From IMG/VR virus record IMGVR_UViG_3300044954_000181, positions 1-21,131 of that record: DNA of 21,131 nt; one strand, written 5' to 3'. The notes under the pieces were generated by a model. That model was not told the origin of the DNA. It saw only the letters and a program-made list of their open reading frames with translations, and ran no database searches. This DNA is from a virus. The stretch's first letter is position 1, and each line of letters starts with the position of its first letter. Of this stretch, positions 6,096 to 14,394 are shown piece after piece. Made by a program: the position numbers and the translations under genes.

Positions 6096-6474
6096 GGGGC
6101 CATACTGGTTTCGAGGTAATGTGAACGAAATCTAAGGCACGTAGAAGATGATAGTTGGCTTCTTAAAAAATCTATCAAAAAGATAAACGCTAAAAACGTA
6201 ATCGCATACGACTTCACTCCGGAAGGTGTCGAGGTCGAACTCGCAGTAGCCTAAGGCTGCTCCGTAACATGAACTGACACACGATATTTTTATGTTACGT
6301 CACTTATCGTGTATGATTCACCATTTGATTTGGTTGGTGGATCGAGATAATCAAATCTAAGGAAAGGGAACTTTCGGATTTTAGTATCACTTTCACGAAA
6401 AAATAAAAGTCATAAACGTGTAGTCTTGGGTTGAGTAAATATTATCGACGCGGGTTCGACCCCCGCTGGCTCCA
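6096..6474 (+). ncRNA. ssrA: transfer-messenger RNA (tmRNA), one-piece
   Basis: Ends: 5' GGGGCCA pairs with 3' TGGCTCC (6467-6473) through a G3-U70 wobble, the alanyl identity element, with discriminator A73 at 6474. CCA is not encoded. The T arm is GCGGG-TTCGACC-CCCGC at 6450-6466. P2 is visible as CTAAG...CACGT with ACGTG...CTTGG. The tag reading frame runs from resume codon GCT (6189) to TAA (6252-6254) and encodes Ala then KNVIAYDFTPEGVEVELAVA, ending in the small hydrophobic residues typical of protease-recognised tags. Just after it lies a perfect interleaved pseudoknot: GTAACAT (6264-6270)/ATGTTAC (6292-6298) and ACACGATA (6279-6286)/TATCGTGT (6305-6312). tmRNA with SmpB and EF-Tu rescues stalled ribosomes and tags incomplete proteins for degradation. 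The length of 379 is normal. No smpB gene is seen in the window. Confidence 0.96.
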
Positions 6475-6903
6475 GAGCACAGCGAATATCACCTTCACGC
6501 GGTTGTGCTTGAGTAACGCCAAGAATATTCTTTATAGTTGAAAGTTACCTGTGTAGAACTAGAATATATTCGTCATACTTCATATACGAATACTCACGAG
6601 AAACAGTAAGTTATTAAGTTTAACCGAATTACCGTGATAGGACGCCGCCTCGAATGTGTGGGCCTTGGATGGGACGAGATTCCTGTGGTCAAAATACTTT
6701 CACTTATTTCCAAGTAAAAGATCGAATAATTCCATCTCTAAAGAAAACGAACTTCGATTTGTATTCCTTGTATAATAACTTGCCAGACACCAACTTATAT
6801 GTTATACGTATGATACATCTTGAATGTAGAACTATGTGAAAAATTCTATCTAAAAGACCGTGGCGAGGATACGAATTCATAGTTATAATAAATATTAAAA
6901 TAT
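6475..6903. other. unassigned region between tmRNA and the next gene
   Basis: About 430 bases with no recognised RNA or gene. A frame at 6654-6839 would encode 61 residues (starting MCGPWMGRDSCGQ, then NTFTYFQVKDRIIPSLKK) with AT-rich third positions like the phage genes. It lacks a clear initiation context and any recognisable relative, so it remains a weak candidate. A six-base inverted repeat, AGCACA (6476-6481)/TGTGCT (6504-6509), follows the tmRNA but has no T-run. TATAATA at 6884-6890 lies 13 bases before the ATG at 6904 and could be a -10 element. The stretch could carry a further structured RNA, since it follows tmRNA directly. Confidence 0.35.
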
Positions 6904-7191
6904 ATGAACGATCACGCTAAAAATAGAACAAAATTTATCAAGTGTGCCTGTTATGGGCATCTATTGGAAATAGAACACGACACAGAGTTTAATCAATATA
7001 ATTTGTCAATATGGCAATACGGAAATGATGTTCGTCCGCTTTCAATAAAAGATAGAATTCGATGGATTTGGAGATTGATTAGAACAGGACATCTTTGGGC
7101 AGACGAGATTGTTCTGACCGAAGCTGCGAAGAAAGAACTTGTGGATTTTTTAAATGAAAGAAAAAATGAAAAAACCCTATTACATGGATGA
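6904..7191 (+). CDS. conserved small phage protein, function unknown
   Basis: A 95-residue protein beginning MNDHAKNRTKFIKCACYGHL. It has the pattern I associate with a small conserved protein of many phages: a short beta segment KCACYGHLLEIEHD, then LSIWQYGN, then a helical RIRWIWRLIRTGHLWADEIVLT and an ELVDFLNE end. The I-C-x-C-x-x-H start with a Trp-rich centre may bind metal or a partner, but only two Cys and one His are present. It opens a run of three short, closely packed genes ending at a strong terminator. The next start lies inside its last codons. No Shine-Dalgarno sequence is visible upstream. Confidence 0.8.
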   Translation: MNDHAKNRTKFIKCACYGHLLEIEHDTEFNQYNLSIWQYGNDVRPLSIKDRIRWIWRLIRTGHLWADEIVLTEAAKKELVDFLNERKNEKTLLHG

Positions 7192-7465
7192 AGACGACTT
7201 CCATCAGGAAGGCGTAGGCATTTCAGACTCCGAAAATTTAGTCCCAAAAAGTTTTCTTACACAAGAAGTTCGTAAAAAGAATGCCTTAATAAAGGTTGTC
7301 AAAGAAATCCGAAAAATATTAACGGAGTCAGCAATTTCATGTGCAGATAAAGTGGATTCGGGAAATTTTAGAACCGATGCGATAAAGGTTTTACCTTTAC
7401 TTTCAGATACGCTTAACAAAATTTCAATTGTCATTAAAGATGTTGACATTGAAAACAAATCGTGA
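7154..7465 (+). CDS. unknown small helical protein
   Basis: Up to 103 residues. Three in-frame ATGs compete: 7154, 7166 (MKKPYYMDEDDF) and 7184 (MDEDDFHQEG). The last overlaps the upstream gene by only eight bases, closer to the habit of this genome, and would give 93 residues. After an acidic start the protein is a series of amphipathic helices (VRKKNALIKVVKEIRKILTE at about 39-58, then KVLPLLSDTLNKISIVIKDV near the end), with one Cys and no catalytic motif. It may pair with the neighbouring small proteins; nothing more can be said. Confidence 0.7.
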   Translation: MKEKMKKPYYMDEDDFHQEGVGISDSENLVPKSFLTQEVRKKNALIKVVKEIRKILTESAISCADKVDSGNFRTDAIKVLPLLSDTLNKISIVIKDVDIENKS

Positions 7466-7477
7466 GAACATTTAATT

Positions 7478-7696
7478 ATGACTGATACATCCAATAAATC
7501 ATCACAAGCAAAAACCGCAAAACAAACCAAGTATGTAGTCGTTAGAGACGGGCGGAGAGTATCTCCCGAAGAATATGTTGACCAAGAATCCGCCGCCTCA
7601 GAATATGGATATTGGCAAGAGTTGGTCCAAAAATGGGATCCGTCATCACGAGTAGAGGTCGTAGAGAAGAACGAAAAGAAACACAGGATTTATTGA
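7478..7696 (+). CDS. unknown small protein
   Basis: A 72-residue protein starting MTDTSNKSSQAKTAKQTKYV. The first 18 residues are polar and probably disordered. A compact part follows with a beta turn (KYVVVRDGRRVSPEEYVD) and a helical, Trp-containing stretch (AASEYGYWQELVQKWD), ending in charged residues. It begins 12 bases after the previous stop and is the last gene before the terminator at 7727. No Shine-Dalgarno sequence or recognised family. Confidence 0.7.
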   Translation: MTDTSNKSSQAKTAKQTKYVVVRDGRRVSPEEYVDQESAASEYGYWQELVQKWDPSSRVEVVEKNEKKHRIY

Positions 7697-7726
7697 TAAT
7701 GTAAAGAATAAATATCCGAAAAATCA

Positions 7727-7760
7727 CCCGACGAAGTAAATTTCGTCGGGTTTATTTTTT
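7727..7760 (+). terminator. rho-independent terminator
   Basis: A nine-pair perfect stem, CCCGACGAA (7727-7735) with TTCGTCGGG (7742-7750), encloses a six-base loop and is followed by TTTATTTTTT. It closes the three-gene unit starting at 6904 and separates it from the PhoH unit. It is the clearest terminator in the window. Confidence 0.93.
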
Positions 7761-7816
7761 ATCAAAATCGAACTCTGGACATATTAAATGATATTTATTA
7801 TTCGTATAAGTTTAAT

Positions 7817-8122
7817 ATGGGTGATATTCGTCACAAGTCTTTAAAGCTGCCCTCCGAGGATTCGGAACTTAAAAAGTTTTTGTCTAAAAACAAGCTGAGT
7901 TTAATGGAACAGGTTTTAAATTCTATAGAATATGCTATAGAAAACGAAATCGAAAGTGTAGAAATTTTTTCATTCAAAGACTCGGATTTTATTGTCTCTC
8001 TCCACAGAGATAAGTTTCTGGAAAATATAGAAAACATTTATAAATTTTATGTAAACGAAGAGAAATACGAACTCTGCTCCAGAGTAAAACGTATCAATCT
8101 CAAATTACTAAAAAAAGTATGA
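7817..8122 (+). CDS. unknown acidic helical protein upstream of PhoH
   Basis: A 101-residue protein starting MGDIRHKSLKLPSEDSELKK. It is highly charged with long predicted helices (SLMEQVLNSIEYAIENEIES at about 28-47) and a central strand pair (VEIFSFKDSDFIVSLH). It ends in a basic patch (SRVKRINLKLLKKV). There is no membrane segment. TATAAG lies six bases before its ATG, so it is the likely first gene of a unit made with phoH, whose start overlaps its stop by four bases (ATGA). The coupling suggests joint expression with PhoH. Family not recognised. Confidence 0.75.
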   Translation: MGDIRHKSLKLPSEDSELKKFLSKNKLSLMEQVLNSIEYAIENEIESVEIFSFKDSDFIVSLHRDKFLENIENIYKFYVNEEKYELCSRVKRINLKLLKKV

Positions 8123-8853
8123 AAAATAAAAATCGTAGGAAACCCGACACAAGTCCCGTAATCCCTCAACGTAATAAAATAAAAAATAATTTAACCATAT
8201 TAGAAAAACAACAACTAACTGAAAAACAGCGCCGTTTTATTGAACTTGCCACAAATAAAGATGTAAAAATGATATTTGTGGAGGGGCCCGCAGGAACATC
8301 AAAGACCTATCTTTCCGTATTAGCTTCGCTTAAACTTATCAATGAAAAAAGAGTCAGTGATTTGATGTACATAAGAAGTGCAGTGGAAAGCAGCGATAGT
8401 AAACTGGGATTTTTGCCCGGCGAGTGTGATGAAAAAATGGCTCCGTATCTACAACCTCTTATAGATAAACTGGATGAATTGCTTCCAAAACAAGAAGTGA
8501 TAGCATTACAAACTGAGGGTCGTATAGAATCTGTTCCCGTGGGCTTTCTCAGAGGATTAAGTTGGAACGCCAAAGCAATCGTTGCAGACGAAGCACAGAA
8601 CATGACTCATAAAGAATTGCTTACCCTAATTACGCGTGTAGGTGAGTTTAGTAAAATTTTTGTGTTAGGTGACACCGATCAAACCGACATTGGGGTAAAG
8701 AGTGGATTTAAAAAAATGTTCGATACGTTTAACGACGAAGAGAGTCGTGAAAATGGAATTTATACTTTTAATTTTACCGAAGATGATATAGTTCGTTCAA
8801 AACTTGTTAAGTTCATAATCAAAAAAATTAAAAAAGAAACCAAAAAGAGCTGA
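8119..8853 (+). CDS. phoH: PhoH-like ATPase
   Basis: A 244-residue protein with the PhoH family's P-loop NTPase core. Walker A is GPAGTSKT (residues 56-63), preceded by LTEKQRRFIELA (33-44). A conserved YIRSAVESSDSKLGFLPGEC block lies at about 84-103. Walker B is IVADEAQNM (154-162) and a sensor-like GDTDQTD lies at 184-190. The family is related to the N-terminal half of superfamily 1 helicases and is among the commonest phage auxiliary genes. ATP binding is known for E. coli PhoH; some PhoH domains act with RNases, but no nuclease domain is present here. A lysine-rich start and end (KNKNRRK, KKIKKETKKS) fit nucleic-acid binding. It is translationally coupled to the upstream gene. Confidence 0.93.
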   Translation: MKNKNRRKPDTSPVIPQRNKIKNNLTILEKQQLTEKQRRFIELATNKDVKMIFVEGPAGTSKTYLSVLASLKLINEKRVSDLMYIRSAVESSDSKLGFLPGECDEKMAPYLQPLIDKLDELLPKQEVIALQTEGRIESVPVGFLRGLSWNAKAIVADEAQNMTHKELLTLITRVGEFSKIFVLGDTDQTDIGVKSGFKKMFDTFNDEESRENGIYTFNFTEDDIVRSKLVKFIIKKIKKETKKS

Positions 8854-8881
8854 GATTTCATACTTATGTGTATAATAAGTA

Positions 8882-10126
8882 ATGCCTAATAGTCAGCTGT
8901 ACAATTTAACTCCGATAAGCAACTCAATAAGTCCTGCTGATTTATTTGTGGTTGTAGATAAAAGCAAATTGACCACCCATAAAATTTCATTGGGGGAGCT
9001 TTCTGATTCTATTGATGGTGCTATATTCCTCTCTTCCAGCTATTCCAACTCTAGTTCTTTAACCAATCCTACTACACAGGTATCAGTGAGTCTTTCACAG
9101 ATGGTTATATCGTCTTCGTATACATTCGGATTGAGTGGATCTAACGCTTTCGCTTGGTCTAGCAGCAATGCTTTTAATTGTAATCATTGTTGGACAAATT
9201 TTGACACCTTTGAAATAACCGCAAGCGATGATAGTCGAGACGTATATCAATTTCCAAATGGTGCAGGATCGATAGAAATACGGCCAAAACATCCAACAAG
9301 TATGACCGGTGTTTATGTGATAGAACCACTAAAATACTATGACGAATTGGGTGCAAAAATAATCACGTCTTCAGCAACAAGTTACCAAAGATTATCTGCC
9401 CGACAATATGAATTTGAAATATATAGAATCAACGCAAATGATCGCCGAACTAGATTTAATGTAACACTGATTGGGTCGGTGAATAGTGCGGGAACAAAAT
9501 ACGGCACAATTGTTCACTACTATTCCGGCGGAGCGTTATACGCAAATGGACAATCCCCAACTGGGTCAGTAACCGCCATAACTTCATCCGTTGTAACCAA
9601 TGCATCCTTTGCTCACCTATTAAACACCGTAATAAGTTCTTCCATTACGACATTTGTAAACAGCGCAAGTGGGTCAGGAATTTTTTCCCTTTCCTCCTCG
9701 TATGCAAGTAGGTCTTTGTTTTCACAAACAACTTCTACCTCAGAAACATCTTCCAATGGACCTCTTCCAGGCATGATACTGCTATATGCCGGAGTCAGAG
9801 TGAGTGGGTCTTCTAATTGGTATAATTGCGATGGAGGATTGTATAATACTAACTATACAGAACTTTCTGCGTCTCTCCAATCCAAATTCACAGATGGAGT
9901 TTCTTCTAATAGATTGCCTAAACTGTCCTCTAATTTAAATTCTGGTTCCGGTCCATTCAACCAGCAAGTTTATATATCACAGTCTTCGTTAGGACACCCA
10001 ACGAACGATCAAATAAGTCAGTCATATGGAACGGGAACGATAGTTGGTGTATATACTGAAGGTACAGTTTATGGAACCGACATAGGTTCGTCAGGAAGCG
10101 CGTTTTATTACAACATTAAAAGATGA
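8882..10126 (+). CDS. tail fibre protein with C-terminal tail-collar domain
   Basis: A 414-residue protein. The N terminus (ISPADLFVVVDKSKLTTHKI at about 17-36) matches the virion-attachment start common in marine T4-like fibres and recurs in the next gene (ISSEDLFLVQD). The stalk is rich in Ser, Thr and Asn (SSSYSNSSSLTNPTTQ; SGIFSLSSSYASRSLFSQ). From about residue 292, GPLPGMILLYAGVRVSGSSN, then WYNCDGGLYNTNYTEL, is a phage tail-collar (T4 gp12-type) domain, and the protein ends FYYNIKR as collar proteins often do. It probably forms trimers at the baseplate and recognises the host surface. Start: TATAAT lies five bases upstream of the ATG, with no Shine-Dalgarno sequence. Confidence 0.85.
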   Translation: MPNSQLYNLTPISNSISPADLFVVVDKSKLTTHKISLGELSDSIDGAIFLSSSYSNSSSLTNPTTQVSVSLSQMVISSSYTFGLSGSNAFAWSSSNAFNCNHCWTNFDTFEITASDDSRDVYQFPNGAGSIEIRPKHPTSMTGVYVIEPLKYYDELGAKIITSSATSYQRLSARQYEFEIYRINANDRRTRFNVTLIGSVNSAGTKYGTIVHYYSGGALYANGQSPTGSVTAITSSVVTNASFAHLLNTVISSSITTFVNSASGSGIFSLSSSYASRSLFSQTTSTSETSSNGPLPGMILLYAGVRVSGSSNWYNCDGGLYNTNYTELSASLQSKFTDGVSSNRLPKLSSNLNSGSGPFNQQVYISQSSLGHPTNDQISQSYGTGTIVGVYTEGTVYGTDIGSSGSAFYYNIKR

Positions 10127-10152
10127 CCTATCTAATACTTATTTAAAGACGT

Positions 10153-11613
10153 ATGGCAAATAAGAGAATATCAGAATTAAGCAGCCTTAATGGAAACATT
10201 TCCTCGGAAGATTTGTTTTTGGTACAAGATGTCTCCCCAATCTCTGAATCCAAAAGTGTTACTTGGGGGTATCTTTCCCAAGTTATTGCTGCTTCGGCTT
10301 CAGTGGAGTCTTCCAGTTATTCACTTACGTCGTCTTTTTCTCAAAGAATTTTGTCGGCAAGTTGGGCATCTTCCAGCATCACGTCAAGTTTTTCTCTCGC
10401 CGGTAGCGGCAGCGGCATATATGCTATAAGTTCAAGTTGGGCCGCAAGTTCGTCATACTGTTTGACCGCGAGCTTCGCATCGGGGTCAGGAGTATTTTCT
10501 TATTCCGGTTCATATGCATTTACAAGTAGTTATTCTTTGAGCGGGTCGACTTCGCTGACCGCTTCCTACTCTATATCTGCAAGTTATGCTTCAGGAAGTA
10601 ACATAATTGCAAACAGTAGCAGTTTTGCCCACAGTTCAAGTCATGCAGCCACTGCAAAAAATTCAAACTATTCATCTAACGGAATAGAAACAGGATATAT
10701 GGTTCTTTATGCGGGACAAGATACCTCAGCCATAGAATCTACCGGAAACTATTTGGTCTGCAATGGTCGGGACGTGTTTGTAAACTCTTATCAAAATCTA
10801 TACAATTCAATAGGTAAAAAATTTGGGTTTTATCCGGAACTAACAATCACTGCTTCTAGGTCGTCTACAACCCAAGCAATGAGATGTGAGGTATATCACG
10901 ACAATGTAAATATTTATGGATGGGCACTGAGTTCCGGTATAGTTGCATTTCATACTCAATCTTTCGGTGATATAAAAGGACTCTTCACCATAACCTCAAT
11001 AAAAGCAGGAATAAGCGGGTCTTCCAAGATTTTAAGCAACGAATCTCCGTCAGCAATTTTCTACGGACTTGGTGCGGACGAATACAGATTCATAATAACC
11101 GAACAAAACACCAACAGTAGTAGCATTTACCCAGTATCTATTCATATTCTTGGAGAAAATTATACAGAAAGTGTGAATTTTGGTCCGTATTTCGCCATTT
11201 CGTTTTCTCCTAGTTCAAATGTGGCGTATAGTTCAAATTTCTCCGTCACCGACACGGTTACAGATCAAACTTCGGTCGGGTATTTAAGACAAACTTCTCC
11301 GGCAGCTATATCTCATTTAGTTCCGGCTGAACTCTTATTGCCAGATTCTCAAGCATTCACTTGTAGTATATCAAGATACAGTGGATCTTATAATGATATG
11401 CCTACCGCATCGTTGAGAATGTCTTCTCAAACACTTGAATTCTCCGGTCTTAACAATAACAGCTTTGTTCCTATCACCAAAGTATTTTCTTCATCATTTT
11501 TTATTCCGAATGTAAACGCTACGGGAAGTATACCTGAAAATTTATCTCCAAGAAATTCACAGATAACAAGTTCTGGATATAATTATGCGTTTAGATACTT
11601 AATAAAAACATAA
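10153..11613 (+). CDS. serine-rich tail fibre protein with internal collar-like domain
   Basis: A 486-residue paralogue of the preceding fibre. It has the same N-terminal attachment pattern (ISELSSLNGNISSEDLFLVQ, residues 6-25). Residues about 47-176 form a repetitive stalk of the (S/A)SxAxxSSYS type in which about 40 percent of residues are serine. A collar-like unit follows at about 179-230 (GYMVLYAGQD ... YLVCNGRDVFVNSYQNLYNS), and then a distal region of about 250 residues that probably carries receptor-binding surface. It ends YAFRYLIKT. Repeated Ser-rich stalks of this kind are seen in T4-like marine phages. Genes for glycosyltransferases follow directly, so the stalk is a candidate glycosylation target (inference). 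Confidence 0.82.
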   Translation: MANKRISELSSLNGNISSEDLFLVQDVSPISESKSVTWGYLSQVIAASASVESSSYSLTSSFSQRILSASWASSSITSSFSLAGSGSGIYAISSSWAASSSYCLTASFASGSGVFSYSGSYAFTSSYSLSGSTSLTASYSISASYASGSNIIANSSSFAHSSSHAATAKNSNYSSNGIETGYMVLYAGQDTSAIESTGNYLVCNGRDVFVNSYQNLYNSIGKKFGFYPELTITASRSSTTQAMRCEVYHDNVNIYGWALSSGIVAFHTQSFGDIKGLFTITSIKAGISGSSKILSNESPSAIFYGLGADEYRFIITEQNTNSSSIYPVSIHILGENYTESVNFGPYFAISFSPSSNVAYSSNFSVTDTVTDQTSVGYLRQTSPAAISHLVPAELLLPDSQAFTCSISRYSGSYNDMPTASLRMSSQTLEFSGLNNNSFVPITKVFSSSFFIPNVNATGSIPENLSPRNSQITSSGYNYAFRYLIKT

Positions 11614-11622
11614 TGTTATAAT

Positions 11623-12321
11623 ATGGTTACGTTACAATCTTGGCTGACAAAGACACTAAAAAATAGCTGTGGGTTTTTAAATACTGTGGATGACTCTTCC
11701 ATAGTTTATTCAAAACCCTACAGCAAAATTTCTGATGAAGTTTTTTGTGAAGGAAACTTTAGATTGAAGAATCTTGTTACGGGAGAGTTAGACGTGGTAG
11801 ATCCTGTTAAAATAATAAATGTAGAACTGTTCATGCTTAGTAGTTACAGCGAGTCTTTAAATAAGACCGTGGAGATTGCTTCAAAGAGATTTGATCCCAT
11901 TTTGTCCGAACCGTATAAGACACTTTCGAGAAAAAATGTAGAAAATATGATGTTCCTGGATGGAATGAACGTGAATTACATGAGAATATTGGATTTCATG
12001 GAATACACCTCTCCTAAAGATTTTGACTTAGTTAACTTTGACAGGTTTAAATTGAAAACTCCGACTGACGAGGAAGCAGATGAGGCATACAAAAACTTTT
12101 CTAAAATAGTATTAAAGAAATCCGAAACGATCATTTCAGATATATCTCGAAATTTAGGCAAGGAATCTGAACCAATAGTTGCTGATATAACCCAGAATGT
12201 CACCGAGTTTTTGGATAAAATACGAGAAATCCCTGTAAAAGATTTACAGAATCACTGGCCCACTCTCATAAATCCTTCTCCGTATTATTTCCACCCAACT
12301 TCGGCGGAAAGAGACGGATGA
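11623..12321 (+). CDS. unknown protein at the head of the modification island
   Basis: A 232-residue protein starting MVTLQSWLTKTLKNSCGFLN, with the ATG directly after TATAAT. The first half mixes strands and helices; the second half is mostly helical (residues about 145-205) and it ends with an aromatic/proline-rich tail (NHWPTLINPSPYYFHPTSAE). No catalytic motif, signal peptide or membrane segment is seen. Its stop overlaps the sialyltransferase-like start by four bases, so it is made together with the glycan enzymes, yet it sits just behind the fibre genes. It could be a fibre accessory protein or chaperone, or an adaptor for the enzymes; neither is supported beyond position. Confidence 0.8.
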   Translation: MVTLQSWLTKTLKNSCGFLNTVDDSSIVYSKPYSKISDEVFCEGNFRLKNLVTGELDVVDPVKIINVELFMLSSYSESLNKTVEIASKRFDPILSEPYKTLSRKNVENMMFLDGMNVNYMRILDFMEYTSPKDFDLVNFDRFKLKTPTDEEADEAYKNFSKIVLKKSETIISDISRNLGKESEPIVADITQNVTEFLDKIREIPVKDLQNHWPTLINPSPYYFHPTSAERDG

Positions 12322-12917
12322 AAAAATTGGCATTGATAGGAAACGGATGTGGGGTGTTATCTGAAAATAGGGGCAGTTATATAGACACATTTGAAACGGT
12401 CATACGGTTGGGGTCGTATAAGTTAGAGGGATTTGAAAACTTTGTGGGCACACGAACAGATTATTGTATAACCGCTCACTGGAAACTGGATTTTTCTAAA
12501 TTAGAAACTGTAAAAACTTTTGTTACATTTCCGGTATTCAATGATTATTACGACGATGTAAAAATTGAATCCATAAAATCAGAAATAGTGTCTAAACTTA
12601 ATGAACGACAACGAAACAATTTGGTTCATTTTATGAACCGACAAGATGCTTTAGATATAATGGGTTCCTACAAAGAACTTGGGCCGGTGAATATAAATTT
12701 GTCTCTTATTAATCCTAGCTTGGGTTATAGAGCAATTAGGTTGGTTATAAAACATTTTCCATCCTACGAAATACACACACATGGTTTTGATTTCTTTAAG
12801 ACCGGATGGTATTGGAAACAAGACCACAACCGAGACATAAAGAATAGGCATCCGTATTCGTATGAAAGGGCGTTGTATTCTCTGTTGGAAAAAAATGGAA
12901 GGATAAAGTTTTTATGA
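12318..12917 (+). CDS. GT29-like (sialyltransferase-family) glycosyltransferase
   Basis: A 199-residue protein with the sialylmotif pattern of glycosyltransferase family 29. The N-terminal KKLALIGNGCGVL (2-14) leads into TFETVIRLGSY...GFENFVGTRTDY (24-49), comparable to sialylmotif L. INPSLGYRAIRLVIKHFP (131-148) then IHTHGFDFF corresponds to motif S, and the His-containing end QDHNRDIKNRHPYSYERALY (168-187) corresponds to the short motifs carrying the catalytic His. Bacterial and viral relatives of this compact size exist. It would transfer a sugar, possibly a nonulosonic acid, from CMP-sugar to a glycan; the true donor cannot be read from sequence. There is no signal peptide, so it should be cytosolic. 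It overlaps both neighbours by ATGA junctions. Confidence 0.8.
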   Translation: MKKLALIGNGCGVLSENRGSYIDTFETVIRLGSYKLEGFENFVGTRTDYCITAHWKLDFSKLETVKTFVTFPVFNDYYDDVKIESIKSEIVSKLNERQRNNLVHFMNRQDALDIMGSYKELGPVNINLSLINPSLGYRAIRLVIKHFPSYEIHTHGFDFFKTGWYWKQDHNRDIKNRHPYSYERALYSLLEKNGRIKFL

Positions 12918-13807
12918 ATACGGTCTTTTCACTAAAAAACACAGGATTATCAGGCAATATATTAAAATTTCTTATATTGTTTGATTTCTGTAAAAAATCT
13001 GACCGAGAGCTTGTATTTCCGTGTTCCGATACAGAGAAGGAGATAATGCTTAGATTTGATCACGTAGATTTGGATATTGTATCTTTTCCAGGATACAATC
13101 AGACTCAAAAACAAATTTTTAACGAAAATTATAGAAAGAACGATGAAAACGAATACATCAGAGAATATTTGTTTTTTATAAATAAATGGTATTCTTTCTC
13201 TATAAAAGGTACACCAATCTACGTTTACGGAAATGTGGATTCTATTCCAAATACAAAAAACTGCACGGTGTTAATAGATTACAATGACGGGCTTTGTGGA
13301 TACAGACGTTCTTTGGGAAATGTTTACACGGGTATAAACTTCTCGCCAATTTTATCCGATAAGTTTGTTTTTAGAAATTTTACTAAAGACGTGGTTTCTT
13401 TTAATCTAAAGACCACGACTCCCGAAAATTTTGAGTCAGAAAGAAATTATTGGATTAAAGCCGTGGAAAAATATCTTCTTGAAAATCCTTCAAAGACTCC
13501 ATTCTTTGTTTCCGGAAACAACGAAATGAAAAATTCTATGTGTGAACGATTCGGAATTAAATTCTCTCCGTCGGAGGTAGAGAAAAAAATGTCAATCCGT
13601 GAATCGGGAGAAATAATAAGAGGGAAATCGTCCGATGTTATTGTTGATATACAAAACTGCGTAAATACTCGGTTTGTTTCAATAGAGGAATTGGCTAAAA
13701 CGTTTTCGATTGACGGTATTTGTCCGTGTCCGTCTCTTTTTAGAACAGGAAAAGCAGAGAAATTTGATTTACTTGTGGAGTTTTTAAAAACTGTAAATTT
13801 TACTTGA
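12914..13807 (+). CDS. putative GT-B glycosyltransferase, distantly fucosyltransferase-like (copy A)
   Basis: A 297-residue protein. No strong family signature is present, but it shares a layout with the gene at 14951. Copy A has VVSFNLKTT (about 160-168) where copy B has TSFHVKNKS, the place of the HVRRGD donor-binding loop of GT11/GT23/NodZ-type fucosyltransferases, here with Lys instead of Arg. The strand TPFFVSGNNEMKNSMCERFG follows (about 185-204), and then SSDVIVDIQNCVNTRFVS (about 229-246), analogous to the D-x-x-x-(L)-(S)-x-C segment near the C terminus of those enzymes. Cytosolic. It overlaps the GT29-like gene by four bases and ends eight bases into the convergent oxygenase gene. 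The fucosyltransferase link is inferred from motif order only. Confidence 0.45.
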   Translation: MNTVFSLKNTGLSGNILKFLILFDFCKKSDRELVFPCSDTEKEIMLRFDHVDLDIVSFPGYNQTQKQIFNENYRKNDENEYIREYLFFINKWYSFSIKGTPIYVYGNVDSIPNTKNCTVLIDYNDGLCGYRRSLGNVYTGINFSPILSDKFVFRNFTKDVVSFNLKTTTPENFESERNYWIKAVEKYLLENPSKTPFFVSGNNEMKNSMCERFGIKFSPSEVEKKMSIRESGEIIRGKSSDVIVDIQNCVNTRFVSIEELAKTFSIDGICPCPSLFRTGKAEKFDLLVEFLKTVNFT

Positions 13808-14387
13808 GTTTTATCTCCGTATTAAACTCCACATAATTCATCATCAGTATTTTTCTGTGAGTTTTTATTTTTTTCTTTTCTAATCCGTGCCAGGTGTCTT
13901 TCCCAGGATAGAAAAAATACCCAGTATTGTCTATGAAAGGCACTGTCTTTTTTACTATTAAATCAGAAGAATACAAATCGGTGCCTATATTTGGGTTTTC
14001 GTTGGAATCATTTATAAATAACAAAAAACTTACATATTTTTCCATTATATCACAGTGAGGTTCTAACCAAGATTCTCCGGTATCCTTTATCACTTCTAGT
14101 CTTAGATAATTTGGTACTGATTTATTGACATATGACTCGAATAGTTCGATGGTTTCTTTAGAAACAAAGAAATCTCTTATATTTCTGTATATCTCGTAAG
14201 TTTTACACAAATTATCGTCTATGAATATTCTATTTTTGCTGCTTGTCCGCGTTCGCGTCAACTCGTTTCCATGATTGCCGTGTGGGTCAATCGATTTATA
14301 CGCCGAAAGTTCGTCTTCATCGAAGAAGTTGGAAAAAGTGTAATGCAGGAATGGATCCGTCCACTCAAAAATAGGTTTTAATTTCAT
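13800..14387 (-). CDS. 2-oxoglutarate/Fe(II)-dependent oxygenase
   Basis: A 195-residue protein with the double-stranded beta-helix signature of the prolyl-4-hydroxylase-like 2OG-Fe(II) superfamily. The iron triad is H111-x-D113 (WLEPHCDIMEKYVSFLLFIN) and H167 (FFYPGKDTWHGLE), with R178 (THRKILMMNYVEF) positioned to bind 2-oxoglutarate. Such enzymes hydroxylate protein side chains, nucleic acids or small molecules; T4-like phages commonly carry them, substrate usually unknown. It lies on the minus strand, seven bases behind the phosphatase-like gene, so the two form an operon opposed to the surrounding glycan genes. Its end overlaps the convergent gene by eight bases. Family assignment is good; the substrate is open. 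Confidence 0.85.
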   Translation of the reverse strand: MKLKPIFEWTDPFLHYTFSNFFDEDELSAYKSIDPHGNHGNELTRTRTSSKNRIFIDDNLCKTYEIYRNIRDFFVSKETIELFESYVNKSVPNYLRLEVIKDTGESWLEPHCDIMEKYVSFLLFINDSNENPNIGTDLYSSDLIVKKTVPFIDNTGYFFYPGKDTWHGLEKKKIKTHRKILMMNYVEFNTEIKLK

Positions 14388-14394
14388 GGCAGAA

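Noticed and set aside
6476-6509. Terminator for the tmRNA
   Set aside because: Six-base stem with a 22-base loop and no T-run.
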